DNA of 64,000 nt from Marinimicrobium hydrolyticum (GTDB lineage Bacteria > Pseudomonadota > Gammaproteobacteria > Pseudomonadales > Cellvibrionaceae): assembly GCF_030848505.1 (NCBI RefSeq), contig NZ_JAVDDU010000003.1, positions 434,001-498,000 of the forward strand, given 5' to 3'. Position numbers and translations under genes: made by a program. The notes beneath the pieces are model-generated. The model saw only the letters and a program-made list of their open reading frames with translations, had not been told where the DNA came from and did not search any database. This document shows positions 24,244 to 32,901 of this stretch, in pieces (positions within the stretch are counted from its first letter, which is position 1; every line of letters starts with the position of its first letter).

Positions 24244-25473
24244 TTAAATTAACGTATTCATTTCAAAAATTGGCATCAATATCGCCATAACGATTAAGCA
24301 CACGGCCGCGCCCATAAACACCACCGTCGCCGGCTCCAGCAGGCCCATGGCCACGCCCAGCATCATCTCCAGCTCCCGCTCTTGATCCTGGGCGGCATTA
24401 TTCAGTTGTTCCGGCAAGGTGCCGTTGGTTTCGCCGCTGGCCACCAGTTGCACCAGTAGGGGCGGGAAACAACCGGCGTTTTCCAGCGCCCGGTGCAGGC
24501 TGCTGCCTTCCTGTACCGCTTCGGCCACTTGCTCGCAGGATTCCTGCATGATTTTGTTGGTCATTACCTGACCGGAAATTTTTAACGCTTGCAGCAGCGG
24601 CACACCACTGGAGGACAACAAGCTCAAAGTGGCGGCGAAACGCGCGCTATCAATTTGCAGAATGAGGTTGCCCAGCACTGGCATCCTCAATTTAAACTGG
24701 TGCCAGCGGCGCAACCGGCCCTCATGGCGCAACATGCGCCGAAATCCAAAAATCAGCGCCACAAAACCTGCCAGGCAGTAGACACCGTAGTTGACCACAA
24801 AGTCACTGCTGGCGATCAAAACTTGCGTCAGAACTGGGAGCGCCCGATCGGTGTGCTGGAAAATCCCCACCAACTGCGGCACGACGAAAGCCATCAGCAA
24901 GCCGATCACACCGATACTGATGCTCAACAGCACCAGCGGATAGATCATGGCGGTTTTAAGCCGTTGCTGAACCTGTTGGCTGTTTTGCGTGTAGTCCGCC
25001 AGGCGCTCAAGCACTGGCGCTAAAAAGCCAGAGCTCTCGCCGGCGCGCACCATGGCCCGGTACATGTTGTCGAAAGCGCCGGGAACCTCACCCAATGCCT
25101 GCGCCAAGCTCAAACCTTCCAGCACCTTGGCGCGCACTTGCAGGAGTATGCGCTTACTGTTGGGCTTTTGCTGCTGTTTAGCGGTCGCCTGCAGAGCTTC
25201 ATCCAGCGGCAGACCGGACTTTACCAGTGAGGCCAGCTGGCGAGTAATTAAGCTCAAATCGCGGGCGTTAAGGCGGCCTCCGCGGCGGCGCCAGGCAAAC
25301 AGCGTGGAGCCGCTGGCATCACCGCGACTATGACTGCCGGCGCTGGTAACTTCCAGGGGCTTGAGCTTTTTTGAACGCAGTAAGCTGCGGACCTGGCGCT
25401 CCGAATCACCTTCCAGAATGCCTTTGACCGTTTTACCGACTTCGTTCAGTGCCCGATAGCTGTATGCGCCCAT
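24244..25473 (-). CDS. gspF: type II secretion inner-membrane platform protein F
   Basis: 409 aa. Polytopic platform protein. Two T2SSF domains (about 70-195 and 275-400) each open with the family pattern: LITRQLASLVKSGLPLDEAL, and then FAATLSLLSSSGVPLLQALK. Three membrane helices lie near 170-195, 225-245 and 375-400 (ATVVFMGAAVCLIVMAILMP). The N-terminus MGAYSYRALNEVGKTVKGIL is a textbook GspF start. Works with the GspE ATPase encoded just upstream. Confidence 0.95.
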   Translation of the reverse strand: MGAYSYRALNEVGKTVKGILEGDSERQVRSLLRSKKLKPLEVTSAGSHSRGDASGSTLFAWRRRGGRLNARDLSLITRQLASLVKSGLPLDEALQATAKQQQKPNSKRILLQVRAKVLEGLSLAQALGEVPGAFDNMYRAMVRAGESSGFLAPVLERLADYTQNSQQVQQRLKTAMIYPLVLLSISIGVIGLLMAFVVPQLVGIFQHTDRALPVLTQVLIASSDFVVNYGVYCLAGFVALIFGFRRMLRHEGRLRRWHQFKLRMPVLGNLILQIDSARFAATLSLLSSSGVPLLQALKISGQVMTNKIMQESCEQVAEAVQEGSSLHRALENAGCFPPLLVQLVASGETNGTLPEQLNNAAQDQERELEMMLGVAMGLLEPATVVFMGAAVCLIVMAILMPIFEMNTLI

Positions 25474-25485
25474 GTTATGTTCTCA

Positions 25486-27051
25486 CTAGCTTGAGGTCGT
25501 CACTCGCAGAACCTCTTCCATGCTGGTAATACCGTCCAGGACGCACTGGCGGCCGTCGTCATGAATGGAAGTGCTGTGCTTGCGCGCTTCAGCGAGCAAA
25601 GCCTGTTCACCCGCCTGCTCGTGAATCAAATGGCGCAACTGCTCGTTGATTTCGATCAGCTCGTAAATACCTTTTCGGCCTCGGTAGCCCATCTGATTGC
25701 AGTGCTTGCAACCCACGGGACGATAAATCGTAGCGTCGGCGGGCAGTTTCAGTAGCTGCTGCTCGGATTCATTGGGCTGATAGGATTCTTTACAGTGTGA
25801 ACACAGCAACCGCACCAGACGTTGCGCCATGACCACTTCCAGACTAGAGGCGAGCAGGAAGGGTTCCACACCCATGTCTTTCAAGCGCATGACCGCGCCG
25901 ATGGCCGTGTTGGTGTGCAGCGTCGACAGTACAAGGTGACCGGTCAAACTGGCCTGAATGGCAATCTCGGCCGTTTCGCCATCACGAATTTCACCGACCA
26001 TGACCACGTCCGGGTCCTGACGCAGTATGGCGCGCAAACCTCGGGCAAAGGTCATGTCCACCTTGGTATTGACCTGTGTCTGACCGATGCCGGGCAGCAA
26101 GTATTCCACCGGGTCTTCGATGGTCAGAATATTTCGGCTACGGCTGTTGATATGACTCAGACCCGCATACAGGGTGGTGGTCTTACCAGAACCAGTTGGG
26201 CCGGTTACCAGAATAATGCCGTGGGGCTTTAGCAGAGCACTGGCGAGTTTTTCCCGCACACGAGGGGGCATAGCCAGCTGATCCAGGGAGAGCTGGCCCG
26301 CAGCCTGATCCAACAGACGCAATACAATGCGCTCGCCGTGAGCAGAAGGGATGGTGGACACCCGAATATCCACGGCGTGACCCGCCAAACGCACGGTAAT
26401 CCGGCCATCCTGCGGCAGGCGTTTCTCGGCGATGTCCAAGCGCGCCATGACTTTCAGGCGCGACACCAGTACCGGAGCCAACTCTGCTTTCGGGGAGAGA
26501 ATTTCACTCAGCACGCCGTCGATGCGAAAGCGCACCGATACGCGGTCCTCGAAGGGTTCCAAATGGATGTCCGAAGCCTGCTCGCGCACGGCCTGGGAAA
26601 GAATAGCGTTGATCAAACGAATAATCGGCGCGTCGTCATCACCGGCCAACAGATCCGTGCGATCCGCCAAATCTTCAGCCATGGAGGACAAATCGAATTC
26701 CGCGCCCAGATCCTCAGCCGCGCGTTGTGCGGCGCCTTCGCCACTTTGATATACCTTGGTCAGACGCTGCTGGAATTCCTCAGCGGGCACTTCTTTTAGC
26801 TGAAAATCCACCCCTAAATAGCGCTGCAATTCCAGCAACACATCCAGGCTCAGGCCGGGCCGATACAGCAAGGTGACTTTGCCACTATCCTGCTCCAGCA
26901 TGACGCCGTGGCTGGACGCAAAGGCGAAGGGCAGGCGCACGTGCTCCACGTCAGTGACGCTCGCCGCATGCACCTCGTCGTCGTCATTCAGCTCTGCTTC
27001 GCCGAGCAGGGGTTCCTGCTCTTGGGTGTCCAGCATAGAGTCAGCAGCCAC
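25486..27051 (-). CDS. gspE: type II secretion ATPase E
   Basis: 521 aa from GTG 27051, which has GAGGAG 6 nt ahead; a TTG at 27054 is the alternative. Cytoplasmic hexameric ATPase that drives pseudopilus assembly. Visible motifs: SDIHLEPFEDRVSVRFRIDG, Walker A GPTGSGKTTT, the Asp box (ILTIEDPVEY), Walker B QDPDVVMVGEIRD, a His box (TGHLVLSTLHTN), and the tetracysteine zinc site CSHC....CKHC. The N-terminal region is variable and carries an acidic stretch (LNDDDEVH). It follows the gspD stop directly, so the two are translationally linked. Confidence 0.95.
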   Translation of the reverse strand: MAADSMLDTQEQEPLLGEAELNDDDEVHAASVTDVEHVRLPFAFASSHGVMLEQDSGKVTLLYRPGLSLDVLLELQRYLGVDFQLKEVPAEEFQQRLTKVYQSGEGAAQRAAEDLGAEFDLSSMAEDLADRTDLLAGDDDAPIIRLINAILSQAVREQASDIHLEPFEDRVSVRFRIDGVLSEILSPKAELAPVLVSRLKVMARLDIAEKRLPQDGRITVRLAGHAVDIRVSTIPSAHGERIVLRLLDQAAGQLSLDQLAMPPRVREKLASALLKPHGIILVTGPTGSGKTTTLYAGLSHINSRSRNILTIEDPVEYLLPGIGQTQVNTKVDMTFARGLRAILRQDPDVVMVGEIRDGETAEIAIQASLTGHLVLSTLHTNTAIGAVMRLKDMGVEPFLLASSLEVVMAQRLVRLLCSHCKESYQPNESEQQLLKLPADATIYRPVGCKHCNQMGYRGRKGIYELIEINEQLRHLIHEQAGEQALLAEARKHSTSIHDDGRQCVLDGITSMEEVLRVTTSS

Positions 27052-27054
27052 CAA

Positions 27055-29007
27055 TTACTCCTCGTCTTCCGGCATGGCATCGGGATCAGTGCGCTCAACG
27101 CCGTAGCCGCGCATCTGTTCTTCCCATTCAGGCAGAACAGGAATGGTGCTGCGGTTAATCAGCAGGCCACTTCGACCCCGGTGCCGCATTTGTTCATCGC
27201 GAATCGCCCGGTATTTCTCGGCGGTTGCGCCTTCGAGTGTTCTTTCATCGCGCACCACGGTGGCGCGAATAAAGATCAGCAAGTTGGTTTTACTGGTCCG
27301 ATTGGTTTGATTCCGGAACAAGTGCCCCAGAATTGGAATGTCACCCAAGAAGGGGACTTTCTGTTGTGATGTTTGCACGTCATCTTGAATCATGCCGCCC
27401 AGCACCACCGTCTCACCGTCCGCCGTCAGCACTTGGGTTTGCAGCTTGCGCTGGTTGGTAATGGGGCCATCGGCGCTGTCGATATTGGAAAGACTGGACA
27501 CCTCTTGGCTGATATTCAATACGATGCTGTCACCTTCATTGATGTGTGGCGTGACTTCCAAAAGGATACCCACATCGCGACGTTCAATAGTCCGGAACGG
27601 GTTCTGCGGCGTAGCGGCACCCCCCGTGGACGCGTAGGAACCGGTGGCGAAGGGTACGTTCTGGCCCACGGATATGGACGCCGTGTGGTTATCGGTGGTC
27701 AGCAAATTCGGTGTCGACAAAATATTGGTGGAGCTGGTTTCCTGCAGCATGTTAAGAATCGACAGGAAGTCCGTGCGCTCACCCAAGCGACCGATACCAA
27801 ACATCTGGCCGCTGGTTTGAGACAAAGTCCCAGCCAAACTGAGTAGACCATCGTCGCTGTCATCGAGTGCACCGCGGCCCACTGCACCCATACGGCCACT
27901 GCCGTCGGCGGAGCTACCAAAACCGCGCTTGTTATCCCGGTACATCCATTGGACACCAAGCTCGCGCCCGTCACTGCCTTCGATCTCAACAATAATGGCC
28001 TCGACCAACACCTGAGCGCGACGGATATCCAAGCCTTCAATCACCGTCAGGAGCGATTGCATAATATCGTCATCGGACGTGGTGATCAGCAGGGCGTTGG
28101 TGTCCTCGTCTGCCTGCACACTGGCATCTTCGGCGTTATTGCCACGGCGCGACAAATTTTGCAGCACGCCCGTCAATACTTGCGCAACCCGATCCGCTTT
28201 TGCGTATTCCAAATAGACCACGCGCACGCTGCTGTCCCGCGCTTGCGGACGATCCAGGCGGCGAATCAGTTCGCGGATGCGCTGGCGCTGCAACTGATCG
28301 CCCTGCACCAGAATGCCGTTAATGCGGTTATCGGGAACCACCATCACCGCTTTGCCGCCCTCGCGGTCACCGGAGCGCTCCAATTGAGTCACTACTTGTG
28401 CTACGTCTTCAGCGCGGGCGTAACGCAGTTCAACCAGCTCGGTTTCACTGACCGAGGAGCGGTCGATTTGTGCGATCACTTCTTTCAGGCGCATGATGTT
28501 GGCACGGGTATCCGTAACAATAATGGCGTTACTGGGATCGTAGGCAGACAGATGGCCGTGCTGAGGCACGAGTGGGCGCAGAGTGGGCAGGACTTTGGAG
28601 GCACTGATGTTTTCCAGCATCAGGACTTGGGTAACGTAAGTGTCGTCCGGCGCCTGATCACCAAAGGTGGTGGGCACCGGCAGGGAGCGGGCATCCCGGT
28701 TGGGTACAATCCGTACCACGTTGCCGCTCTCTACGGCCGTGAAGCCCTGCACATCCATCACCGAGAGAAACAATTGGTAGAGTTCTTCCTCGTTGACCGG
28801 CTGGTCAGATATCACCCGCACCTGGCCGCGGACCTTCGGATCCACCACGATGGTTTTCCCGGTGGCATCAGCGATGAATTTAATCACCTCCTGAATATCC
28901 GTATCCTTAAAATTAACGGTCCAGGTTTGTTGCGCAAGGGCGCTTGTGCTGATGCACAGCAGAGCAATTACCATCACTCTTGCCATAGGTTTTAGACTAG
29001 CTTTCAC
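27055..29007 (-). CDS. gspD: type II secretion outer-membrane secretin D
   Basis: 650 aa. GTG start at 29007 with GAGGG 6 nt ahead. A signal peptide (VMVIALLCISTSALA) precedes the N0 domain (TWTVNFKDTDIQEVIKFIAD) and N1-N3 repeats (LVELRYARAEDVAQVVTQLE; VVYLEYAKADRVAQVLTGVL). The secretin domain has EAIIVEIEGSDGRELGVQW, VPFLGDIPILGHLFR and NLLIFIRATVV. The C-terminal S-domain-like tail ends DAMPEDEE, which would bind a pilotin; no pilotin gene is in the window. Forms the 15-mer gate in the outer membrane. Confidence 0.96.
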   Translation of the reverse strand: MKASLKPMARVMVIALLCISTSALAQQTWTVNFKDTDIQEVIKFIADATGKTIVVDPKVRGQVRVISDQPVNEEELYQLFLSVMDVQGFTAVESGNVVRIVPNRDARSLPVPTTFGDQAPDDTYVTQVLMLENISASKVLPTLRPLVPQHGHLSAYDPSNAIIVTDTRANIMRLKEVIAQIDRSSVSETELVELRYARAEDVAQVVTQLERSGDREGGKAVMVVPDNRINGILVQGDQLQRQRIRELIRRLDRPQARDSSVRVVYLEYAKADRVAQVLTGVLQNLSRRGNNAEDASVQADEDTNALLITTSDDDIMQSLLTVIEGLDIRRAQVLVEAIIVEIEGSDGRELGVQWMYRDNKRGFGSSADGSGRMGAVGRGALDDSDDGLLSLAGTLSQTSGQMFGIGRLGERTDFLSILNMLQETSSTNILSTPNLLTTDNHTASISVGQNVPFATGSYASTGGAATPQNPFRTIERRDVGILLEVTPHINEGDSIVLNISQEVSSLSNIDSADGPITNQRKLQTQVLTADGETVVLGGMIQDDVQTSQQKVPFLGDIPILGHLFRNQTNRTSKTNLLIFIRATVVRDERTLEGATAEKYRAIRDEQMRHRGRSGLLINRSTIPVLPEWEEQMRGYGVERTDPDAMPEDEE

Positions 29008-29021
29008 TCGTTACCCTCGCT

Positions 29022-30101
29022 TTATTCAAGGTCGATATCGACCGTTACTTCTTGGCCGTTCCGTTCTATTAGCAAACTGGCGGATGTGGCGTTACCCATA
29101 TTCCGGTAAAGCTCCATCACTCGTTGAGGGCTGGTCAACTCGGTACCATTCACCGCTTTGACGATGTCACCTGATTCCAGTCCCAAAGATTCAAACATAG
29201 CGCTGTCGCGCCCAGGCCGGATCTGATAACCCACAATTTGACCGCCTTCCCGGTGGATACTCATGGATACCACATCCGACAGTGAGCGGCTCACCTGATC
29301 GACCGCGCTCTGTGCTTCCGGCTCGGGCGCTTCCTCGGGCCCAACGGCATGATCGTTCATGGCGTCATCCATGGGCTCGTCGGCTCCAGTCAGCTCTGTC
29401 TCGTCGCCCTCCCAGCTGCGGCTGGGGGCATCCCGAACAGGTTCGTCCCGGCGCGACGTCTGACGATTAACAAAATCACTTTCCTGATACAGCCACAAAG
29501 ATTCGTAGCGACCGTTGTTATTCAGGATGACTCGCTGCGGTAGAATTTTCTCTAAGGTCACATTGCGCCCCTCCGGCAGTTCGTCGCCGGGGGCGTAGAG
29601 CGCCTGCCTGGAACCGTTGGCGATAACGGCCCGACCGCTGCGCTCGTCGCTGCTGTCGATGATGCCCTGCAAGCGCAGTCGCAACTGAGTATCCACGGCT
29701 TCATCTTCAATGCCAGGAGCACCCAAATTGGGAGCTTCAATCTCAGCGACGGCTGCCTCATCGACGCGGCCAAACACCTGGACCTGTTTCAGCGCATCTA
29801 TATCGACACGGCGTACGCCGCCAGCTGCCGTATCGGACGCTAACGCATTGGCCGCAACTTGGGCTTCCGGCAATTGAGGTTCCGGAATCACAAGCCAGAT
29901 CAGGCGCGCCAGACTGTGGGCGAGCCAAATCACCAAAAGAAACACCGCCAGCAAACGCCAGACAGCGGGGGGAATTTGTTTGAAAAAAGTGGCGCTTCGA
30001 CGGGCCAGCTGGCTCAGTCGCTGGGAGCGCGTATCGAGCACCGCAGCGCTTCGGTCCTGTTGCATAGCTGTGTCTGACAATTGATTACCCCATGCGCGCA
30101 T
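29022..30101 (-). CDS. gspC: type II secretion inner-membrane protein C
   Basis: 359 aa from ATG 30101; ATG 30065 is equally possible, as neither has a clear ribosome site. The frame stays open up to 30176, but that stretch holds the promoter -10 box and so is not coding. A cytoplasmic tail is followed by one helix (about 48-70, RLLAVFLLVIWLAHSLARLI). The HR domain (VFGRVDEAAV...LRLQGIIDSSDERSGRAVIA) contacts GspD. An acidic linker leads to a C-terminal PDZ domain (SLGLESGDIVKAVNGTELTS). It is the first gene of the gspCDEFGHIJKLMN transcript. Confidence 0.92.
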   Translation of the reverse strand: MRAWGNQLSDTAMQQDRSAAVLDTRSQRLSQLARRSATFFKQIPPAVWRLLAVFLLVIWLAHSLARLIWLVIPEPQLPEAQVAANALASDTAAGGVRRVDIDALKQVQVFGRVDEAAVAEIEAPNLGAPGIEDEAVDTQLRLRLQGIIDSSDERSGRAVIANGSRQALYAPGDELPEGRNVTLEKILPQRVILNNNGRYESLWLYQESDFVNRQTSRRDEPVRDAPSRSWEGDETELTGADEPMDDAMNDHAVGPEEAPEPEAQSAVDQVSRSLSDVVSMSIHREGGQIVGYQIRPGRDSAMFESLGLESGDIVKAVNGTELTSPQRVMELYRNMGNATSASLLIERNGQEVTVDIDLE

Positions 30102-30164
30102 CGGCGGAGCTGCTGAAACGGGCGCTGTTGAACATGCGCGCTGGCGTATTGTTATGGGCTTTGG

Positions 30165-30192
30165 ATTGTACCCCAATTCCCGAACGGTCCAA
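30165..30192 (-). promoter_or_regulatory. sigma-70 promoter of the gsp operon
   Basis: On the minus strand TTGGAC (30192-30187), 16 nt, then TACAAT (30170-30165). It lies 64-91 nt ahead of ATG 30101 and is the only good promoter between trmB and gspC. It also argues against a gspC start at 30176. Confidence 0.65.
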
Positions 30193-30364
30193 AACGAGCG
30201 GATTTCGCCTACATGGAGCTGACACCCAAAAGCAGGAAAAGTTACGCGGCAAATGTGACAACATACGGCCTCTAAAAAGTCCCTGGCTGGTTAACAAATC
30301 CTCAAAAAAGGATAATCCGTCACAACCCGGCAAGCAAACCGGGCACTAGAAGTAGCATCGCTCT

Positions 30365-31087
30365 CTACAATTGTTCATCGCGCTGAAACAGCAAGTCCCA
30401 GACTTGATGCCCCAAGCGCTCACCCCGCCGCTCGAACTTGGTAATGGGCCGATAGTCAGGGCGAGGAGAAAACCCACCCTCGGCGGCCATATTGGTAAAC
30501 CCTGGCGCCTGGGTCATCACTTCCAGCATGGCTTCGGCGTACTCTTCCCAGTCCGTGGCCAAATGAACGACGCCACCCGGCACCAATTTCCCTTTTACCG
30601 CCTCAATAAACTCCGGCTGTATGATCCGCCGTTTATGGTGTTTCTTTTTATGCCAGGGATCCGGGAAGTAGATCTGCAGCCGGTCAATGGTCGCGGCTGG
30701 AATACAGTCCTCAAGCACGTCCATGGCATCGGCCATATACACTTTGAGGTTGTGTAATTGTGCTTCTCCTGCACCATTAATCAAGCGCCCCACTCCCGGT
30801 GGATGCACCTCAATACCGACAAAATTCTTTTCTGGCTCATGCTCGGCCATATGCAGAAGGGAATCTCCCATGCCGAAGCCGATTTCCAATACCAGGGGCG
30901 CCTCCCGCCCAAAGGTGGCAACACTATCCAAAGTGCCGTCGAACAAGCTTAATCCGTAGGCCGGCCACCAGCGCTCAAAGGCCGCTTTTTGCCCCGCGGT
31001 AATGCGTCCAGCCCGGATCACGTAACTGCGGATGGCTTTGGGTTTGTACTCGGGCCGAATACTCAGGGGCATTTCACTGTCGGACAT
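30365..31087 (-). CDS. trmB: tRNA (guanine-N7-)-methyltransferase
   Basis: 240 aa. Methylates G46 in the variable loop of tRNA with SAM. Family features: RSYVIRAGRITAGQKAAFER at the N-terminus, SAM motif VLEIGFGMGDSLLHMAEHEP, FVGIEVHPPGVGRLI, the signature LQIYFPDPWHKKKHHKRRII and a C-terminal TKFERRGERLGHQVWDLLF. ATG 31087 has AGGA 5 nt upstream. It starts 20 nt after the DUF423 gene and is probably co-transcribed with it. Normal length. Confidence 0.96.
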   Translation of the reverse strand: MSDSEMPLSIRPEYKPKAIRSYVIRAGRITAGQKAAFERWWPAYGLSLFDGTLDSVATFGREAPLVLEIGFGMGDSLLHMAEHEPEKNFVGIEVHPPGVGRLINGAGEAQLHNLKVYMADAMDVLEDCIPAATIDRLQIYFPDPWHKKKHHKRRIIQPEFIEAVKGKLVPGGVVHLATDWEEYAEAMLEVMTQAPGFTNMAAEGGFSPRPDYRPITKFERRGERLGHQVWDLLFQRDEQL

Positions 31088-31107
31088 AATAATCCTGGAG
31101 CGTTAAG

Positions 31108-31500
31108 TTAGACATTAAAATTTTTAAAAGCGAACACCGTCAGCGCCGCCCAGCCGAGCAAAAAGCACAGGCCGCCCAGCGGCGTTACCGGTCCCAGCCA
31201 GCGGGGGCCGCCCAGCGCCAGCGCGTATAAACTGCCACTGAAAAGCACCACGCCAGCCACAAACAACCAACCGGCGGCGCTCAGCCAGGGGCTCGGACCC
31301 ATGATCCGCAGCAACGCCGCCAGCCCCAGCAGGGCCAGTGCGTGATACATCTGATACTGAACGCCGGTTTGAAAAGCCGCCAACAGCACAGGCTCCAACC
31401 GATCGCGCAGACCGTGCGCGGCAAAGGCGCCCAGAGCCACGGAGGTCAACCCACACAGGGCGCTAATCAGTAAAAACACGGCAGGCATAATCTTCGTCAT
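31108..31500 (-). CDS. DUF423 family membrane protein
   Basis: 130 aa from ATG 31500 (ATG 31488 is also possible). Four membrane helices: FLLISALCGLTSVALGAFAA, YHALALLGLAALLRIM, WLFVAGVVLFSGSLYALALG, GLCFLLGWAALTVFAF. The pattern GAFAAHGL...FQTGVQYQMYHALALL is the family signature (E. coli YgdD). Function unknown. The frame is open upstream, but that part is Arg/Ser-rich and unlike the family. It lies between the rpoH terminator and trmB, so its promoter should lie between 31500 and 31570. Confidence 0.88.
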   Translation of the reverse strand: MTKIMPAVFLLISALCGLTSVALGAFAAHGLRDRLEPVLLAAFQTGVQYQMYHALALLGLAALLRIMGPSPWLSAAGWLFVAGVVLFSGSLYALALGGPRWLGPVTPLGGLCFLLGWAALTVFAFKNFNV

Positions 31501-31567
31501 CCTCAGCGGTCCATTCGGAACCACAGTTCGCTGACTGGCGCTTCCACGGCGGGCCGGAAGCTTACAC

Positions 31568-31593
31568 AAAAAAGCCGCGCAAAGCGCGGCTTT
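31568..31593 (-). terminator. intrinsic terminator of rpoH
   Basis: On the minus strand a 10-bp stem AAAGCCGCGC / GCGCGGCTTT with a 3-nt loop runs into six T residues, 25 nt past the rpoH stop. It should isolate rpoH from the DUF423-trmB pair. Confidence 0.88.
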
Positions 31594-31617
31594 CGGTTTC
31601 TCGCGGGTCGCGCTCCC

Positions 31618-32475
31618 TTAAGCTTCCAGGATCGCGGTTTTCACTTTTTTCATGGCATTCTTTTCCAGCTGCCGGATGCGCTCCGCCGAAACGCCATACT
31701 CCGCCGCCAAGTCGTGCAACGTGGCTTTGTCCTCTCCCAACCAGCGACGCTGCAGTATGGTGCGACTGCGGTCGTCCAGCGTTTCCAGAGCCTGGGTCAG
31801 GTTATTGACGCTGCTCTCTTCCCAATCGGCATCTTCCAGTTGCATGGCCGGGTCGTAGCGCTTGTCCTCTAAATAATGAGAGGGCGCCACGTAAGGGCTA
31901 TCGTCGTCATCTTCCTCACCTGCATCGAAGCCAGCGTCGTAGGAGGCTAAACGGCCTTCCATTTCCCGGACGTGCTTTACTTCCACACCCAGGTCTTCGG
32001 CCACCGCTTTTGCTTCGTCATTGGTCAACCAGGCTAAACGCTTTTTAGCCCCGCGCAGGTTAAAAAACAATTTGCGCTGCGCCTTGGTGGTGGCGATTTT
32101 GACAATGCGCCAGTTGCGCAGAATGAATTCGTGAATCTCGGCCTTGATCCAATGCACCGCAAAAGACACCAGGCGCACACCCTTCTCGGGGTTAAAGCGC
32201 TTGACGGCTTTCATCAGGCCGACATTACCTTCCTGGATTAGATCTCCCAGGGGCAGGCCGTAGCCGTTGTAGGAGCGCGCAATGTGCACCACAAAGCGCA
32301 GGTGCGCTAACACCAGCTCGCGCGCGGAATCGAGGTTGCCGTTGTAATAGAGGTCATCTGCCAGCCGTTGCTCTTCTTCCGCTGACAGGATCGGGAAGTT
32401 GCTCACGGCTTGAACGTAACCGTTGAGATTTGCCCCTGGCGATAATACCCATGCAGGCTGAAGGCCTGTACTCAT
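31618..32475 (-). CDS. rpoH: RNA polymerase heat-shock sigma factor (sigma-32)
   Basis: 285 aa. Directs transcription of heat-shock chaperone and protease genes. Region 2: [20 protein letters not shown] then [20 protein letters not shown]. The RpoH box QRKLFFNLR is intact. Region 4 ends with [23 protein letters not shown] 32475 has GGAGG 7 nt upstream. It has its own promoter (32506-32534) and terminator. In many gammaproteobacteria rpoH directly follows ftsX; here an oppositely oriented XRE gene lies between them. An acidic loop ([14 protein letters not shown]) lies between regions 3 and 4. Confidence 0.97.
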   Translation of the reverse strand: MSTGLQPAWVLSPGANLNGYVQAVSNFPILSAEEEQRLADDLYYNGNLDSARELVLAHLRFVVHIARSYNGYGLPLGDLIQEGNVGLMKAVKRFNPEKGVRLVSFAVHWIKAEIHEFILRNWRIVKIATTKAQRKLFFNLRGAKKRLAWLTNDEAKAVAEDLGVEVKHVREMEGRLASYDAGFDAGEEDDDDSPYVAPSHYLEDKRYDPAMQLEDADWEESSVNNLTQALETLDDRSRTILQRRWLGEDKATLHDLAAEYGVSAERIRQLEKNAMKKVKTAILEA

Positions 32476-32505
32476 CGCAATACCTCCTTTATAGGTTAGC
32501 GAGGG

Positions 32506-32534
32506 AGTGTAGCACTGGGACGTTAGACTGCCAA
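32506..32534 (-). promoter_or_regulatory. sigma-70 promoter of rpoH
   Basis: On the minus strand TTGGCA (32534-32529), 17 nt, TACACT (32511-32506), with the start codon at 32475. Good spacing and hexamers. Confidence 0.7.
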
Positions 32535-32570
32535 GCCCTGGAAAGTTTCCTCATACACCCCCATAATTAG

Positions 32571-32611
32571 TGATATATCATCACATGTCCAACATTATAG
32601 CTGATATTTCA
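32571..32611 (+). promoter_or_regulatory. paired operator-like palindromes before the XRE gene
   Basis: A perfect palindrome TGATATATCA (32571-32580) and a near copy TGATATTTCA (32602-32611), starts 31 bp apart (about three helical turns). They flank a -10-like TATAGC (32596-32601). Such spacing suits cooperative binding by a dimeric HTH repressor, most simply the product of the gene that begins 2 nt later. Confidence 0.5.
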
Positions 32612-32613
32612 TT

Positions 32614-32874
32614 ATGCGCGAGATAGACACTTACCTGTGGAACCTGGGCCTGGACCTGAAAGGTGCTCGCAAGCGACGCCAGTGGACTTTAACTCTGGTC
32701 CACCAGCGCCTGCAGTGCAGTGTGCAAACGGTGCAGCGCATGGAAAAGGGCGACCCGGCGGTGGGAATGGGCCGCTACCTGGCATACATTCACTTGCTAG
32801 GCCTTTCCCTCAACGAATTGGATGACTCGGCGCAGATTCGCCTGGAGGTTCTGGGCAAAACCCACAAAGATTAG
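32614..32874 (+). CDS. small XRE-family HTH regulator, orphan
   Basis: 86 aa. A single helix-turn-helix domain fills the protein: LDLKGARKRRQWTLTLVHQR, LQCSVQTVQRMEKGDPAVGM, GRYLAYIHLLGLSLNELDD. It resembles HipB-like or antitoxin-type XRE proteins, but no toxin or kinase gene is beside it. No Shine-Dalgarno is visible before ATG 32614, and the start lies only 18 nt from a -10-like box, so the message may have a very short leader. The paired palindromes just upstream suggest autorepression. It is inserted against the direction of ftsX and rpoH. Confidence 0.82.
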   Translation: MREIDTYLWNLGLDLKGARKRRQWTLTLVHQRLQCSVQTVQRMEKGDPAVGMGRYLAYIHLLGLSLNELDDSAQIRLEVLGKTHKD

Positions 32875-32901
32875 CAAGCACTTACTTTTGTCGAGGTGAT
32901 A

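Noticed and set aside
27949-28995. 348-aa plus-strand ORF opposite gspD
   Set aside because: Antisense shadow of a high-GC coding frame; composition typical of reverse-complement artefacts and gspD is unmistakable.
30310-30350. Weak hairpin (cccgg/ccggg) after trmB
   Set aside because: Only a 5-bp stem without a T-run; not convincing as a terminator.
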